From positions 1 through 8,229 of the forward strand of contig JALSKR010000248.1 of assembly GCA_026988735.1 (NCBI GenBank): a DNA stretch of 8,229 nucleotides, written 5' to 3'. Positions 1-7,040 of this stretch are shown here, piece after piece; the first letter of the stretch is position 1; each line of letters begins with the position of its first letter. Made by a program: the position numbers and the translations under genes. The notes under the pieces are model-generated. The model was not told where the DNA came from and made no database searches. It worked only from the letters and a program-made list of their open reading frames with translations. The DNA comes from Sulfurimonas sp. (GTDB lineage Bacteria > Campylobacterota > Campylobacteria > Campylobacterales > Sulfurimonadaceae).

Positions 1-121
1 CAAACTCAATCGCAGAAACTGCAACACCGTATGCACGCATACTCTCTTTTTGTATCATAAAACCAAATACAGCTGCCAATGCCGGAAAGAAAATTAATAA
101 CGATAAAATATGATCTAACAT
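1..121 (-). CDS. nuoM: NADH-quinone oxidoreductase subunit M, N-terminal fragment (cut by window edge)
   Basis: Forty codons of an open frame start at the ATG at 121-119 and run off the left edge. The peptide begins MLDHILSLLIFFPALAAVFG, a hydrophobic first membrane helix, followed by a short polar stretch (QKESMRA) and a second hydrophobic segment. This matches the start of NuoM, the antiporter-like proton-pumping subunit of the complex I membrane arm. The identification rests mainly on position: nuoM follows nuoL in standard nuo operons. The start is supported by a GGAG Shine-Dalgarno at 133-130, which lies inside the last nuoL codons, 8 nt from the ATG. Only 3 nt separate the nuoL stop from this start, so translation is probably coupled. 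The key lysine and glutamate residues of NuoM lie outside the window and cannot be checked. Confidence 0.9.
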   Translation of the reverse strand, partial: MLDHILSLLIFFPALAAVFGFMIQKESMRAYGVAVSAIEF

Positions 122-124
122 ATA

Positions 125-2044
125 CTAAACTCCTAGAGCTGATAAGAATATAACAATCTTATCAGAATATCTTGCTGCAAGTCCAAACACTACAGCGAGT
201 GAGAGCAGACCAACTAAACCTGCTACCATCCATTTAAGCATTGTAGATAAATTACCACTTTGCATTTTCCTAGTTTTCTTACCGGTACCATATACAATAC
301 CTGCAATCCCGTCAACAGTAGCATCCACAATTTTCATATCTACTTTTGTCCAGAAAAGTTCAGAAGCCTCTCTGTACGGTTTTACAATGTACTCTTCGTA
401 AAAATACGGAATGTAGTACTGATTAAACAGAAGTTTATAAATAAATGAATTTTCTATTGGGCTTGTTCCGTCTGGAACACGGCTCCATGACGCATACTTT
501 TTATATGCATATAAAATTGCAAGACCAACAAAAAGCTGTGTACCTACTAACATTATCCACAATGTTGTGTGTGAATGAATATGGTATTCATGCGCACTTA
601 ATATCTCTTCAACCATTCCAAAGAACGGCTCTTGAAAAATTCCTGCAATCATTGCAAGAATCAGTAACGGACTCATTGCTATAAGCATAAATCTGTACGC
701 TTCATGTGGGTGAATTCCAAATATTTTATAGCGCTCTTCACCATGGAAGATAAGCGCTACAAGTCTGAATGAATAGAATGCTGTCAAACCTGCAGTAAAC
801 AGGAGTACTCCGTAGATAACAAAGTGATGTTCTGCAAATGCTGCTTCAAGAATTGTATCTTTTGAAAAGAATCCTGCAAATGGAAAGATTCCCGCCAGTG
901 CCAATGAAGCAATCGTCATCATAATCCATGTCCATTTCATCACTTTTTTCAAACCACCCATTTTAAACGGATCAAGTTCATCATGCATAGCATGCATAAC
1001 ATTACCTGCACCTAAGAAAAGAAGTGCTTTAAAGAATGCGTGTGCCATAAGGTGAAAAAGTGCTACCCAATATGCTCCAAGACCAGCTGCTGCAAACATA
1101 TACCCTAACTGAGAAAGTGTAGAGTATGCGATGATTCTTTTCATATCACGGTTTACAAGTGCCATAGATGCTGCAAAGAGTGCTACAAAAGCACCAAGTG
1201 AAGCGATAAAGAGTCCTACATGAGGAATCAGGCTGTAAAGTTCATTTGAGCGTACTACAAGATAAACACCGGCTGTTACCATTGTTGCCGCGTGGATAAG
1301 GGCAGATACAGGTGTAGGACCTTCCATCGCATCTGCAAGCCAAGTATGTAACGGAAACTGTGCCGATTTACCCATGGCACCTATAAACAAGAATATTCCC
1401 ATCCATGTAAGAGTTGCAGTATCAAGTGAAGGCATTACAGCAAATGCTTCATCATATTGTAGTGTACCTGTATTCCAATATACCAAAAATATACCAATAA
1501 GCATACCAAGGTCGGCAATACGGTTCATAATAAATGCTTCATTCGCTGCCCATGTAGCGATCTCTTTATGATACCAAAAACCAATCAGACCCCATGAACA
1601 AAGACCAACACCTTCCCAGCCTATAAACAGACCAGCATAGTTGTCACTCATTACAAGAATCATCATTGAAAATACAAACGCTGACAACCATGCGAAGAAA
1701 CGGTTAAAACCTTTGTCATGGTCCATATAACCGATAGAATAAATATGTACAATTGTTGAAACCAAAGTAACAACCATCATCATAGTAACAGATATTTGAT
1801 CAACTACAAAACCAAAAGGAATGTAGAGATCTCCCGTTGCCATCCATGTCATCATCTCTACATGTATAGGTTCTCCGCCTTTGAGTATGTAAGCCAAAAG
1901 TATTGTACTTGCAATAAATGACACAAATATCAATGTACTTGCAATAATACCGGTAAAGAGTTTTTTCGGTGTCGCTGTAAACAACGCTGAAAACAAAGAA
2001 CTGACAAGTGGAGCAAAGAGTGCTATATATAAATACTTTTCCAT
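125..2044 (-). CDS. nuoL: NADH-quinone oxidoreductase subunit L (antiporter-like proton-pumping subunit)
   Basis: This 639-residue polytopic membrane protein is a distal proton-pumping subunit of complex I, related to Mrp-type cation/proton antiporters. The expected functional residues are visible by motif: Glu144 in FIGWEGVGLCSWG, Lys226 in GAMGKSAQFPLHTWLADAMEG, His251 in ALIHAATMVTAGVY, His331/His335 and Lys339 in the FHLMAHAFFKALLFLGAGN helix, and Lys395 in FAGFFSKDTILE. These correspond to E144, K229, H254, H334, H338, K342 and K399 of E. coli NuoL. The C-terminal third (about residues 540-639) carries the amphipathic lateral-helix region and a last membrane helix, so the protein is full length. 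A His-rich loop is seen at 485-492 (HEYHIHSH). The start ATG at 2044-2042 has AAAGGA at 2056-2051 as Shine-Dalgarno, 6 nt away and formed by the last nuoK codons. Three bases separate it from nuoK upstream and three from nuoM downstream. No frame disruption is seen. Confidence 0.98.
   Translation of the reverse strand: MEKYLYIALFAPLVSSLFSALFTATPKKLFTGIIASTLIFVSFIASTILLAYILKGGEPIHVEMMTWMATGDLYIPFGFVVDQISVTMMMVVTLVSTIVHIYSIGYMDHDKGFNRFFAWLSAFVFSMMILVMSDNYAGLFIGWEGVGLCSWGLIGFWYHKEIATWAANEAFIMNRIADLGMLIGIFLVYWNTGTLQYDEAFAVMPSLDTATLTWMGIFLFIGAMGKSAQFPLHTWLADAMEGPTPVSALIHAATMVTAGVYLVVRSNELYSLIPHVGLFIASLGAFVALFAASMALVNRDMKRIIAYSTLSQLGYMFAAAGLGAYWVALFHLMAHAFFKALLFLGAGNVMHAMHDELDPFKMGGLKKVMKWTWIMMTIASLALAGIFPFAGFFSKDTILEAAFAEHHFVIYGVLLFTAGLTAFYSFRLVALIFHGEERYKIFGIHPHEAYRFMLIAMSPLLILAMIAGIFQEPFFGMVEEILSAHEYHIHSHTTLWIMLVGTQLFVGLAILYAYKKYASWSRVPDGTSPIENSFIYKLLFNQYYIPYFYEEYIVKPYREASELFWTKVDMKIVDATVDGIAGIVYGTGKKTRKMQSGNLSTMLKWMVAGLVGLLSLAVVFGLAARYSDKIVIFLSALGV
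139..165 (-). other. Inverted repeat at the 3' end of nuoL, just before the nuoM ribosome binding site
   Basis: A perfect 9-bp inverted repeat (139-147 with 157-165, core CTGATAAG/CTTATCAG) surrounds a 9-nt loop. It lies within the last codons of nuoL, 5 nt upstream of the GGAG that serves nuoM. No T-run follows in the direction of transcription, so it is not an intrinsic terminator. It could form a weak AT-rich mRNA hairpin that affects nuoM translation or mRNA processing, or it may be chance in AT-rich coding sequence. Confidence 0.35.
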
Positions 2045-2047
2045 GTT

Positions 2048-2356
2048 TTATCCTTTCATCGTTGTTAATGCATCTAAGTCAATCGAACTGTGGCGTTTAT
2101 ACCATACTATCAGGAGTCCAAGACCGACTGCAACTTCCGAAGCAGCTATGGCAATTACAAAAAATGCAAACATCTGACCAGTCAAATCACCATAATAATG
2201 TGAAATTGCCGCAAAAGCAACATTAACCGCGTTTAATAATATTTCCGTTGCAAAAAACAGTAAAAGAAGGTTTTTTCTACGCATTACACCCACTAAACCA
2301 ATAGCAAATAAAATAGTAGATAAAACTAGATAATGATTTAAACCTATTTCCATCAT
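2048..2356 (-). CDS. nuoK: NADH-quinone oxidoreductase subunit K
   Basis: This 102-residue protein with three membrane helices is the MrpC/ND4L-like subunit in the complex I membrane arm, next to NuoJ and NuoN. The two membrane glutamates of the central proton axis are present: Glu38 in FFATEILLNAVN and Glu74 in AIAASEVAVGLG, equivalent to E36 and E72 of E. coli NuoK. The length matches the family norm of about 100 residues. Two adjacent ATGs occur (MMEIG). The first, at 2356-2354, is preferred because AAAAAGG at 2370-2364 sits 7 nt upstream and because it gives the usual 4-nt overlap with the nuoJ stop codon (ATGA at 2356-2353). The gene ends in TAA 3 nt before nuoL, and its last codons supply the nuoL ribosome binding site. 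Confidence 0.98.
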   Translation of the reverse strand: MMEIGLNHYLVLSTILFAIGLVGVMRRKNLLLLFFATEILLNAVNVAFAAISHYYGDLTGQMFAFFVIAIAASEVAVGLGLLIVWYKRHSSIDLDALTTMKG

Positions 2357-2919
2357 GAAAGTACCTTTTTATTTTTTTGTTCTTCAATTTCAGCATCATT
2401 CATCAGTGTAATTGAAAGATCCATTTTCTTTCCTGCAAGAACTATACCTGCTACCATTGCAACAAGGAGCATAATTGCAGCAACTTCAAATGGTACTAGA
2501 TACTTTGTAAATAAAACCAGTCCTACTTCTTGCGTATTACCTACACCCTCAATTGCCGGGTAAAGGGCAACAATATTTTCAGACACCATAGGCGCTGCAA
2601 ATATGACAACGACTAAAACTGCTGCCAGTGTCGACAATCCGACAATGATATATTTGTTCCCCTGCTTCTCTTTTACTTCTCTTGTCGTATCAAAAAACAT
2701 CATACCAAAAGCATACAGAGCCATTACTGCACCCGTGTAAACAATGATTTGCACTGCACCTAAAAAATCAGCACCCAGAATAAAGAAAAATGCCGATATA
2801 AAAATCATTCCCGCTGCCAATGCACTTAATGCATATAACGCCTGTGATGTTGTCACTGTGATGAAAAACATCGTTATCGTTAAAAATGCAAACAAGTAAA
2901 ATGCTACCGCTTCAAACAT
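2353..2919 (-). CDS. nuoJ: NADH-quinone oxidoreductase subunit J
   Basis: This 188-residue protein with about five membrane helices is the ND6-like subunit that links the quinone-site region (NuoH) to the pumping subunits. The family signature is in the third helix, ADFLGAVQIIVYTGAVMALY, at about residues 50-69. It includes Tyr61 and Gly63, the region of the functionally important pi-bulge helix. The usual Asn-Pro of the second helix (NPVxSALxL type) reads as Ser-Gln-Ala-Leu-Tyr-Ala-Leu here, a mild deviation. The C-terminus is a charged tail (AEIEEQKNKK) after the last helix. A good Shine-Dalgarno, GGAG at 2931-2928, lies 8 nt before the ATG at 2919-2917, inside the 12-nt gap after nuoI, the longest gap of the window. 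The TGA stop overlaps the nuoK start by 4 nt. Confidence 0.97.
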   Translation of the reverse strand: MFEAVAFYLFAFLTITMFFITVTTSQALYALSALAAGMIFISAFFFILGADFLGAVQIIVYTGAVMALYAFGMMFFDTTREVKEKQGNKYIIVGLSTLAAVLVVVIFAAPMVSENIVALYPAIEGVGNTQEVGLVLFTKYLVPFEVAAIMLLVAMVAGIVLAGKKMDLSITLMNDAEIEEQKNKKVLS

Positions 2920-2931
2920 AATCCAAACTCC

Positions 2932-3549
2932 TTAATATGCTAGAGGTGTTTTTTTAACACGCTCATCTTCATGTGGTGTAATCGCACCAAAGCCTTCAAA
3001 CTCCATTTGAGTTCCGGCTTTCATTTTGTCAAGTGGCGTCAGCATATATGCATAATCAACAAAATGCTCACGTTGCTCTGATGCCTGCTCATACTCTCCA
3101 CCGTGTGTAATTGCAAGTTCAGGGCACACTTCTGCACAATATCCACAGAAGATACAGCGCCCTAAATTAATTGTATATTCTGTTACCTCTTTTCGTGAGT
3201 TTTCATCTATCTTGGTATCCATACGTATACAGTCTGAAATACAGATTTTTTCACAAAGTCCACATCCGATACAACGCTCAGCATCACTTTCCCAAAGTCT
3301 TTTCATTTCATGTACCGCACGATAACGAGGACCGATTGGCAGTTTTTCTTCCGGATACTGTACTGTATGAATATCAAACTTAATCATTTCACGAAGCACT
3401 ACCCACAAGCCTACAAAAAGTTCAGCCCTGAAAGTTCTTTTTACCACACGCTTAAATTTACCCCAACCGTCAGTAGGATAATCTTCAATATCAACTAAAA
3501 AGTAGCCGTTATCTGCTACATTTCTATCATTAAATTGTTCCATTTTCAT
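2932..3549 (-). CDS. nuoI: NADH-quinone oxidoreductase subunit I, two-[4Fe-4S] ferredoxin-type subunit
   Basis: This 205-residue protein is the 8Fe ferredoxin-like subunit that carries clusters N6a and N6b in the peripheral arm, passing electrons from the NuoG side toward NuoB and quinone. Two Cys motifs are clear: C93-x2-C96-x2-C99-x3-C103 and C132-x2-C135-x2-C138-x3-C142-P. In the usual pattern the last Cys of each motif ligates the other cluster. The first motif has Ile (CISDC) where many homologues have CP after the fourth Cys; Cys107 is an extra cysteine also found in E. coli NuoI. Residues 1-45 form an N-terminal region ahead of the membrane-facing amphipathic helix (FVGLWVVLREMIKFD), and LPIGPRYRAVHEM precedes the first cluster. 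The start is the ATG at 3549-3547 because AAGGGG, overlapping the nuoH stop, lies 7 nt upstream. The Met at residue 3 would be spaced less well. Confidence 0.97.
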   Translation of the reverse strand: MKMEQFNDRNVADNGYFLVDIEDYPTDGWGKFKRVVKRTFRAELFVGLWVVLREMIKFDIHTVQYPEEKLPIGPRYRAVHEMKRLWESDAERCIGCGLCEKICISDCIRMDTKIDENSRKEVTEYTINLGRCIFCGYCAEVCPELAITHGGEYEQASEQREHFVDYAYMLTPLDKMKAGTQMEFEGFGAITPHEDERVKKTPLAY

Positions 3550-3560
3550 TCATTATCCCC

Positions 3561-4550
3561 TTAAAACATCATCACAAAACCAGTGATTACAACATTAATC
3601 ACGGCCAATGGCATTAGTACTTTCCAACATAACCACATCAACTGATCCGGTCTTACATCCGGCCAGGCAGCTCTTGTCCATAAGAAAAAGAAAAAGAAAA
3701 ATGCCACTTTTGCTATAAGTCCCAATGCGCCAAGCATACTTCCATCGCCATATCCGCCTAAAAAGATAAGCGGAATAACAAAAGAGATAAAGAACATATT
3801 TGCATACTCACCGATAAAGAAAAGACCCCATCTCATTCCTGAATACTCAGTTCCAAAACCATCAATAATTTCATGGTCATTTGCTATAAGGTGGAAAGGT
3901 GTACGTCCTGTTTCAGCAAATGCCGCTATCCAAAATAGTACAAAAGCCACAGGCTGAGACCAAACAATCCAGTCACTGATTCCACCTGCCTGGTAATTAT
4001 TAAAATCAATCAGGGACAATGAACCAACCATCATAATAGGTGCAAGAATAGCCAAACCACTTACAACCTCATAAGAGATAAATACCGCTGCTGTACGTGC
4101 TGCTGAAAGCAGAGAAAATTTGTTTGCAGAAGCCATACCACCGAGTAACGGTCCGTATAATCCAACCGCCATTACACCGAGAATATATAAAATACCTATG
4201 TTTAAATCAGCTACAATCGGGTGAACCGTATAACCAAACACTGTAAACTGTGGAAAAAACGGAATCGCAGCTGCTGCCATAAATGCAGTTGCCGCAGTAA
4301 TAACCGGTGCGATTTTAAATATTGGTCCAACAACATTGGTAGGAATAATATCTTCTTTCGTAAAAAGCTTTATACCGTCTGCTGCAACCTGCAGCAAACC
4401 GTATGGTCCGACATACATTGGTCCCAAACGACGTTGCATAAATGCAAGTACCTTACGCTCAAAATATGTACCAATACCTGCTAATGCAGAAAATATAAGT
4501 AAAATTACAACGACTTTTATAATCGTTTCAATTAAATATGCTGTATCCAT
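3561..4550 (-). CDS. nuoH: NADH-quinone oxidoreductase subunit H (quinone-channel membrane subunit)
   Basis: This 329-residue protein with about eight membrane helices is the ND1-like subunit. It forms much of the quinone entry channel and joins the peripheral arm to the membrane arm. Family motifs visible are YFERKVLAFMQRRLGP followed by VGPYGLLQ and then ADGIKLFTKED (residues 29-67, with Glu31, Asp58, Lys61, Lys65 and Glu66), the ISYEVVSGL helix with Glu161, TEYSGMRWGLFF at 234-245, and AAWPDVRPDQLMWLCWK near the C-terminus. Two deviations stand out. The acidic loop after RTPF reads HLIANDHEIIDG (220-231) instead of the common D-L-P-E-x-E-S-E-L-V-A-G form, and Gln54 is followed by Val rather than the usual Pro. 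Residues 284-289 are six consecutive Phe. The ATG at 4550-4548 has GGGG at 4560-4557, 6 nt upstream and inside the last nuoG codon; the gap to nuoG is 3 nt. Confidence 0.98.
   Translation of the reverse strand: MDTAYLIETIIKVVVILLIFSALAGIGTYFERKVLAFMQRRLGPMYVGPYGLLQVAADGIKLFTKEDIIPTNVVGPIFKIAPVITAATAFMAAAAIPFFPQFTVFGYTVHPIVADLNIGILYILGVMAVGLYGPLLGGMASANKFSLLSAARTAAVFISYEVVSGLAILAPIMMVGSLSLIDFNNYQAGGISDWIVWSQPVAFVLFWIAAFAETGRTPFHLIANDHEIIDGFGTEYSGMRWGLFFIGEYANMFFISFVIPLIFLGGYGDGSMLGALGLIAKVAFFFFFFLWTRAAWPDVRPDQLMWLCWKVLMPLAVINVVITGFVMMF
3684..3701. repeat. Three perfect tandem copies of the hexamer GAAAAA (TTTTTC on the coding strand) inside nuoH
   Basis: The units are 3684-3689, 3690-3695 and 3696-3701. 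On the coding strand they read as alternating TTT and TTC codons, giving Phe284-Phe289 in a membrane helix of NuoH. Because the unit is six bases, gain or loss of a copy would add or remove two Phe without shifting the frame. Confidence 0.9.
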
Positions 4551-4553
4551 ATA

Positions 4554-7040
4554 TTACCCCTTTTGGATTGAAGCTGTACTAAAACGATATCCGTCAAAGA
4601 GTGCTTCTGAGTTTAATTTTTTATCAAATGTCGGTAGAACCACTATGTCACCTGCAATTTTATTGTCACAGACAACTTTTGCAGTCAGTTCACCTTTTTT
4701 AGTTTTTACTGTGACTGTATCGCCCTCATTGTAATCAGTTTTAGACAGATACTCTTCACTCATGTAAATACCGCTTACTTCGTCAAGGTTAGTTGTTTTA
4801 TATGTAAATTCTGTAAATTGTCTTACAGGATTCGCTAAGTAAATTATACACCCTTCTAACTTATCTTCACTGAATCTATCAACACTTTCGTCACCACTTG
4901 GAGTAACTGCTACATTTTCTAACACATAACCTCTTACTTCTGTACCGTCATTTTCATAATGATTCGGCAGATTGTCGAACTCTTCTGTCTTAAATCCTGC
5001 TGCAACAGGAAGTTTTACAGTGTAATCTATAATATTCTCTGCTTCAAATCCAAGAGCTTTTGCAATATCGTTTAATTCATAGCCGCCATATCCGATAGCA
5101 GCATTTGTAGGATTGACACGTTTGTTTACAGATGTCAATGTTCCTTCCTGCTGATTGATTGCCGGCATATCCAGATCACCGTCACCAAGCCCGGAGAGTA
5201 CAAAATCGCCTTCAGTATTATACGAAACTGTATAAGAGCCTTTTTCATCATCAAGGTCACATATCAGTGCTACACCCAATGAGTTTGTAAGTGTAGGAAT
5301 CATGGTCACTTCAAAAGCTGAGTATTTTTCAAGCAAAGCAACCAGACGAGCCAGATTTTTTGCATTTGGATGCATATATAAATCTGGTCCAACCATAAGA
5401 GCAAAAGTCTCTTTTTTCTTCAGATTCTTTTCGAGTGCCTGCATAAATGTGTCATCAAGACCAAGAATTTCTAAAAGTCTGTTCTCATCAACTTCCACTT
5501 CTTTTGAAACTTTTTTAGAAACCATCTTGGTTTTTTCCACTTCAATCTCTTCTTCTATGCCTGTTTCTTCATTGACTTTTGTCTCTTTCACAAGTTCTAC
5601 AACTTTTTCTTTCACAACTTCTTCAACTGTAACGGTTTTTTGAGAATGAAAAGAAGCTAGATACGCTACAATATCAGAAGGCAGTTTTGATTTGTCCCCA
5701 AAGAGATCAAGCAGTAGATATAAAGCCACTTCTTCTTGAAGAGGAGCATGTGCAACTGTCATGATAGACTTCCCTATACCTTCAATAATAGGATCTTTTA
5801 CAGGATGAAAATAAATTCCTGCACCTTTTTTTACTGTCAACGAATTATTTAATGCATAGCGCGCATTTGGATTGTCAGTTTTGAGTGCCGAACCGACTGA
5901 GACTATGAAGTTTGTAGTATGTACTTTTTCCAGATCACCTTTGTATAGTTTATGCCCGCTTATCTGTGCATAATTATTTAAAAAATCCTGAAATGCTTTT
6001 GCTTCGTTATTTACAAGTCTGTATCCGAATTTCTCTTTCATTTTTTGAAGAAGATAGGCTTCTTCGTTGGTAATAGTAGATGTAAAGGCTATTGTATCTG
6101 CCTTTTTAAAGGCCTCGATTGCATTCGCAAATGCAGTCTCATCTTTCGTAACACCTGCATTTTGATAATCAAATCCGTAACGGCCTGCACCACACAGTGA
6201 AACATAATTCCATTCATTCATTACACGGTAGATTTTGTCTTCCGGATTATCTATACTTGTATGCTTCAAATCATAGGTTATCTGACATCCTGCAGAACAG
6301 TGTCCGCAGGTTGCAGGAACCTGTTTGAGTTCCCATGCGTTTGCTTTATACATAAACTGTGTATCCACAAGCGCCCCTACCGGACAGACTGCCGCACATT
6401 CACCACATGAAGTACAGTCTAAAACATCTGTTCCGTTTGTCAAACCAATAACAGATTTATTCAGTTTGTTCCACATTGCATATGCGTCTTTTGGCATATT
6501 CTCTTTATAGTCTGCATTAATCGGATCAGAACCTCTCGGAATTGTTTTGAGTGAATTGTCACCTATCATATCCTTACAAGCAGTAACACAACGTTCACAC
6601 ACGATACAAAGACCCGGATCATAGTGTAAATGTCCCCAGTCATGAGAACTTCTATCTACATCTTTAATAGAATAGTGTTGTGAATCAACACCCATCTCAA
6701 GTGTATAGTTTTGCAGTTCACATTCACCTGACTGGTCACATACACCACATTGAAGAGGATGGTTCACATCGTATACTTCCATGATGATTCTGCGCTCTTT
6801 TTCTATAGATTCAGTCGATGTTACTACCTGCATTCCCTCTTTTGCTTTTGCATTACATGCATATACCTGTTTTCCATTTGCTTCAACAAGACATATACGA
6901 CAGGCTAAAGTCGGACTACATCTTGTTAAATAACATATGGCAGGAATAAATATATCATTTGCACGGGCAGCATTTAATAAATACTCACCCTCTTTTGTCT
7001 GAACATCTTTTCCGTCAATGTTTATGGTAATTTCACTCAT
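4554..7040 (-). CDS. nuoG: NADH-quinone oxidoreductase subunit G, complete, with Lys/Glu/Val-rich insert
   Basis: This 828-residue peripheral-arm subunit carries Fe-S clusters on the route from the electron donor to NuoI. Domains seen in order: an N-terminal [2Fe-2S] ferredoxin fold with C36-x10-C47-x2-C50-x11-C62; the His-Cys [4Fe-4S] motif H94-x3-C98-x2-C101-x5-C107; two classical motifs, C145-x2-C-x2-C-x3-C155 and C209-x2-C-x2-C-x3-C219-P; and the extra N7-type set C245-x2-C248-x3-C252 with C283 in LCGAGRYGF. From about residue 290 to the end it is a molybdopterin-oxidoreductase-like domain, which in NuoG proteins does not bind molybdenum. Residues about 468-515 form a charged K/E/V-rich insert that is missing from the paralogue upstream. 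Its length is within the family range (about 780-910). The ATG at 7040-7038 shares one base with the TAA of the upstream gene (TAATG). Only a weak GAGAG lies upstream, so translational coupling is likely. Confidence 0.97.
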   Translation of the reverse strand: MSEITINIDGKDVQTKEGEYLLNAARANDIFIPAICYLTRCSPTLACRICLVEANGKQVYACNAKAKEGMQVVTSTESIEKERRIIMEVYDVNHPLQCGVCDQSGECELQNYTLEMGVDSQHYSIKDVDRSSHDWGHLHYDPGLCIVCERCVTACKDMIGDNSLKTIPRGSDPINADYKENMPKDAYAMWNKLNKSVIGLTNGTDVLDCTSCGECAAVCPVGALVDTQFMYKANAWELKQVPATCGHCSAGCQITYDLKHTSIDNPEDKIYRVMNEWNYVSLCGAGRYGFDYQNAGVTKDETAFANAIEAFKKADTIAFTSTITNEEAYLLQKMKEKFGYRLVNNEAKAFQDFLNNYAQISGHKLYKGDLEKVHTTNFIVSVGSALKTDNPNARYALNNSLTVKKGAGIYFHPVKDPIIEGIGKSIMTVAHAPLQEEVALYLLLDLFGDKSKLPSDIVAYLASFHSQKTVTVEEVVKEKVVELVKETKVNEETGIEEEIEVEKTKMVSKKVSKEVEVDENRLLEILGLDDTFMQALEKNLKKKETFALMVGPDLYMHPNAKNLARLVALLEKYSAFEVTMIPTLTNSLGVALICDLDDEKGSYTVSYNTEGDFVLSGLGDGDLDMPAINQQEGTLTSVNKRVNPTNAAIGYGGYELNDIAKALGFEAENIIDYTVKLPVAAGFKTEEFDNLPNHYENDGTEVRGYVLENVAVTPSGDESVDRFSEDKLEGCIIYLANPVRQFTEFTYKTTNLDEVSGIYMSEEYLSKTDYNEGDTVTVKTKKGELTAKVVCDNKIAGDIVVLPTFDKKLNSEALFDGYRFSTASIQKG

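Noticed and set aside
125..165. Inverted repeat as a transcription terminator between nuoL and nuoM
   Set aside because: The stem is AT-rich and no T-run follows it in the direction of transcription; it also lies within the nuoL coding sequence.
984..998. ATGCAT-AGC-ATGCAT, two palindromic hexamers near one another
   Set aside because: They encode Met-His-Ala-Met-His in NuoL, and short palindromes of this size are expected by chance.
2920..2931. Longest intergenic gap, considered for a promoter or small RNA
   Set aside because: Twelve bases hold only the nuoJ ribosome binding site and are too short for a promoter.
4336..4734. Plus-strand open frame of 132 codons across the nuoG/nuoH junction
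   Set aside because: It lies opposite two well-supported genes, has no recognisable domain, and its sequence is explained by the conserved minus-strand proteins.
5302..5643. Plus-strand open frame of 113 codons, rich in Ser, Thr and Phe
   Set aside because: It is the antisense of the Lys/Glu-rich insert region of nuoG; its composition is just the complement of GAA/AAA-type codons, and it has no recognisable domain.
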